Source: Collinsella sp. AF33-16
GTDB lineage: Bacteria > Actinomycetota > Coriobacteriia > Coriobacteriales > Coriobacteriaceae
Length of the DNA: 12,508 nt
Assembly: GCF_003475325.1 (NCBI RefSeq)
Contig: NZ_QRQC01000033.1
Location: 1-12,508, forward strand
Direction of reading: 5' to 3'
This document shows positions 12,164 to 12,508 of the stretch, in pieces; position 1 is the stretch's first letter, and every line of letters starts with the position of its first letter. The translations under genes were made by a program, and so were the position numbers. The notes under the pieces were generated by a model that saw only the letters and a program-made list of their open reading frames with translations, had not been told where the DNA came from and searched no databases.

Positions 12164-12508
12164 ATGGACGAAATCGTCTGCGCAAACACCGCATTCCGCT
12201 ACTGGCGCTGCCCACCGCAGGTGCGCGACCTCTACCCGCGCCTGCCCAACACCGAAGACGGTTGGCGAGCTCTATCCCAAGCCCCTTTCGTAACCGACGT
12301 CCTCAAGACCCCGATCATCGCTGTTGCTTCGCCAGGTTGTTGTAATCACCACTCGGGATTGCGCTCTACAATTCGCTGGGATGGGGCATCGGATGCCGGC
12401 ACAACAATCGACACTCATTTTGGCTTTAGTGTCACCAATCCGCTAAACACGTTATTTACTATGACACGCTTGGGGGTGCGGACAGAAAGTTGGACCGCGG
12501 GGCGGTCC
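12164..12508 (+). CDS. Partial hypothetical protein, apparently cut by an IS end
   Basis: ATG 12164 has AGGGGAGG five bases upstream and the frame stays open for 115 codons to the window edge. The start MDEIVCANTAFRYWRCPPQVRDLYP and the later GFSVTNPLNTLFTMTR resemble, from memory, a Coriobacteriia family of AbiEi-like or endonuclease-fold proteins whose N-terminal part contains a segment like GxSVTSPLxTL. I could not confirm this. Residues after about 103 (GVRTESWTAGRS) look unlike that family and coincide with a sequence resembling the end of an IS3-type element from 12471, so the gene is probably interrupted. Full-length relatives would be well over 200 residues. The function is unknown. 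Confidence 0.55.
   Translation, partial: MDEIVCANTAFRYWRCPPQVRDLYPRLPNTEDGWRALSQAPFVTDVLKTPIIAVASPGCCNHHSGLRSTIRWDGASDAGTTIDTHFGFSVTNPLNTLFTMTRLGVRTESWTAGRS
12471..12508. mobile_element. Possible left end of an IS3-family (IS150-group) element
   Basis: From 12471 the sequence begins TG and contains AGAAAGTTGGACC (12484-12496). The GTTGGAC core is typical of IS150-group terminal inverted repeats, which also start with TG. GGACCGC/GCGGTCC (12492-12498 with 12502-12508) forms a small dyad. The transposase would lie outside the window. Short evidence only. Confidence 0.4.

Noticed and set aside
12034..12345. Frame of 103 codons overlapping the start of the last gene
   Set aside because: No ribosome site and an arginine/proline-rich out-of-frame composition. 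The frame starting at 12164 has a strong ribosome site and stays open to the window edge.

Overview
The window looks like a piece of a Coriobacteriia chromosome, most likely Collinsella or a close relative. The reasons are: moderately GC-rich native genes, a secreted beta-helical protein with a sortase-like tail, and two copies of an intergenic repeat of about 270 bp that I associate with Collinsella from memory (not checked by a search). No replication, ribosomal or central-metabolism gene is present. This is an accessory region packed with toxin-antitoxin (TA) and abortive-infection genes, lying beside a tRNA-Val(CAC) gene that bears marks of past integration.

Layout. Positions 1-2940 are an AT-rich block, clearly lower in GC than the rest by eye. 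It holds the 3' part of an unknown gene, a D12-class DNA adenine methylase (598-1437) and, converging on it, a ParB/Srx-fold protein (1509-2840). At 3269-4357 lies a GC-rich secreted surface protein with an LPKTS tail. At 4502-5552 is the most striking unit: a strong promoter, a short structured RNA ending in its own intrinsic terminator, then an Abi_2/AbiF HEPN ribonuclease gene starting 15 bases later. This is the layout expected of an RNA-antitoxin/HEPN-toxin pair. Positions 5563-6026 hold debris: small hairpins, a remnant of another surface-protein tail, and copy 1 of the repeat. At 6132-6775 come a small hypothetical gene, an MntA-type nucleotidyltransferase antitoxin, and a HepT-like toxin frame that stops after 16 codons. 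Positions 6776-7027 are non-coding and contain two tandem 52-bp hairpin repeats.

On the minus strand, 7028-8750 encodes an overlapping winged-helix regulator and AbiEii-like nucleotidyltransferase pair, with TGTAACAT operator-like repeats upstream. Copy 2 of the repeat is at 9004-9274. At 9342-11454 a four-gene operon starts from a large double-dyad operator. It encodes a DUF3990 (ADP-ribosyltransferase-like) toxin candidate, an XRE-family antitoxin candidate, a small protein related to the one at 6132, and a Fic/Doc toxin. Then come tRNA-Val with its terminator and three tandem 12-bp repeats that look like integrase arm sites. Last is a partial gene at 12164-12508 that appears to be cut by the end of an IS3-like element.

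How the parts relate: at least four separate toxin or abortive-infection modules (AbiF-RNA, MNT/HepT remnant, AbiEi/AbiEii-like, DUF3990-XRE plus Fic) lie within about 7 kb, next to a methylase block and a tRNA integration site. This fits a defence or TA hotspot that turns over. Some modules are intact with their operators, some are decayed, and all are separated by repeat elements.
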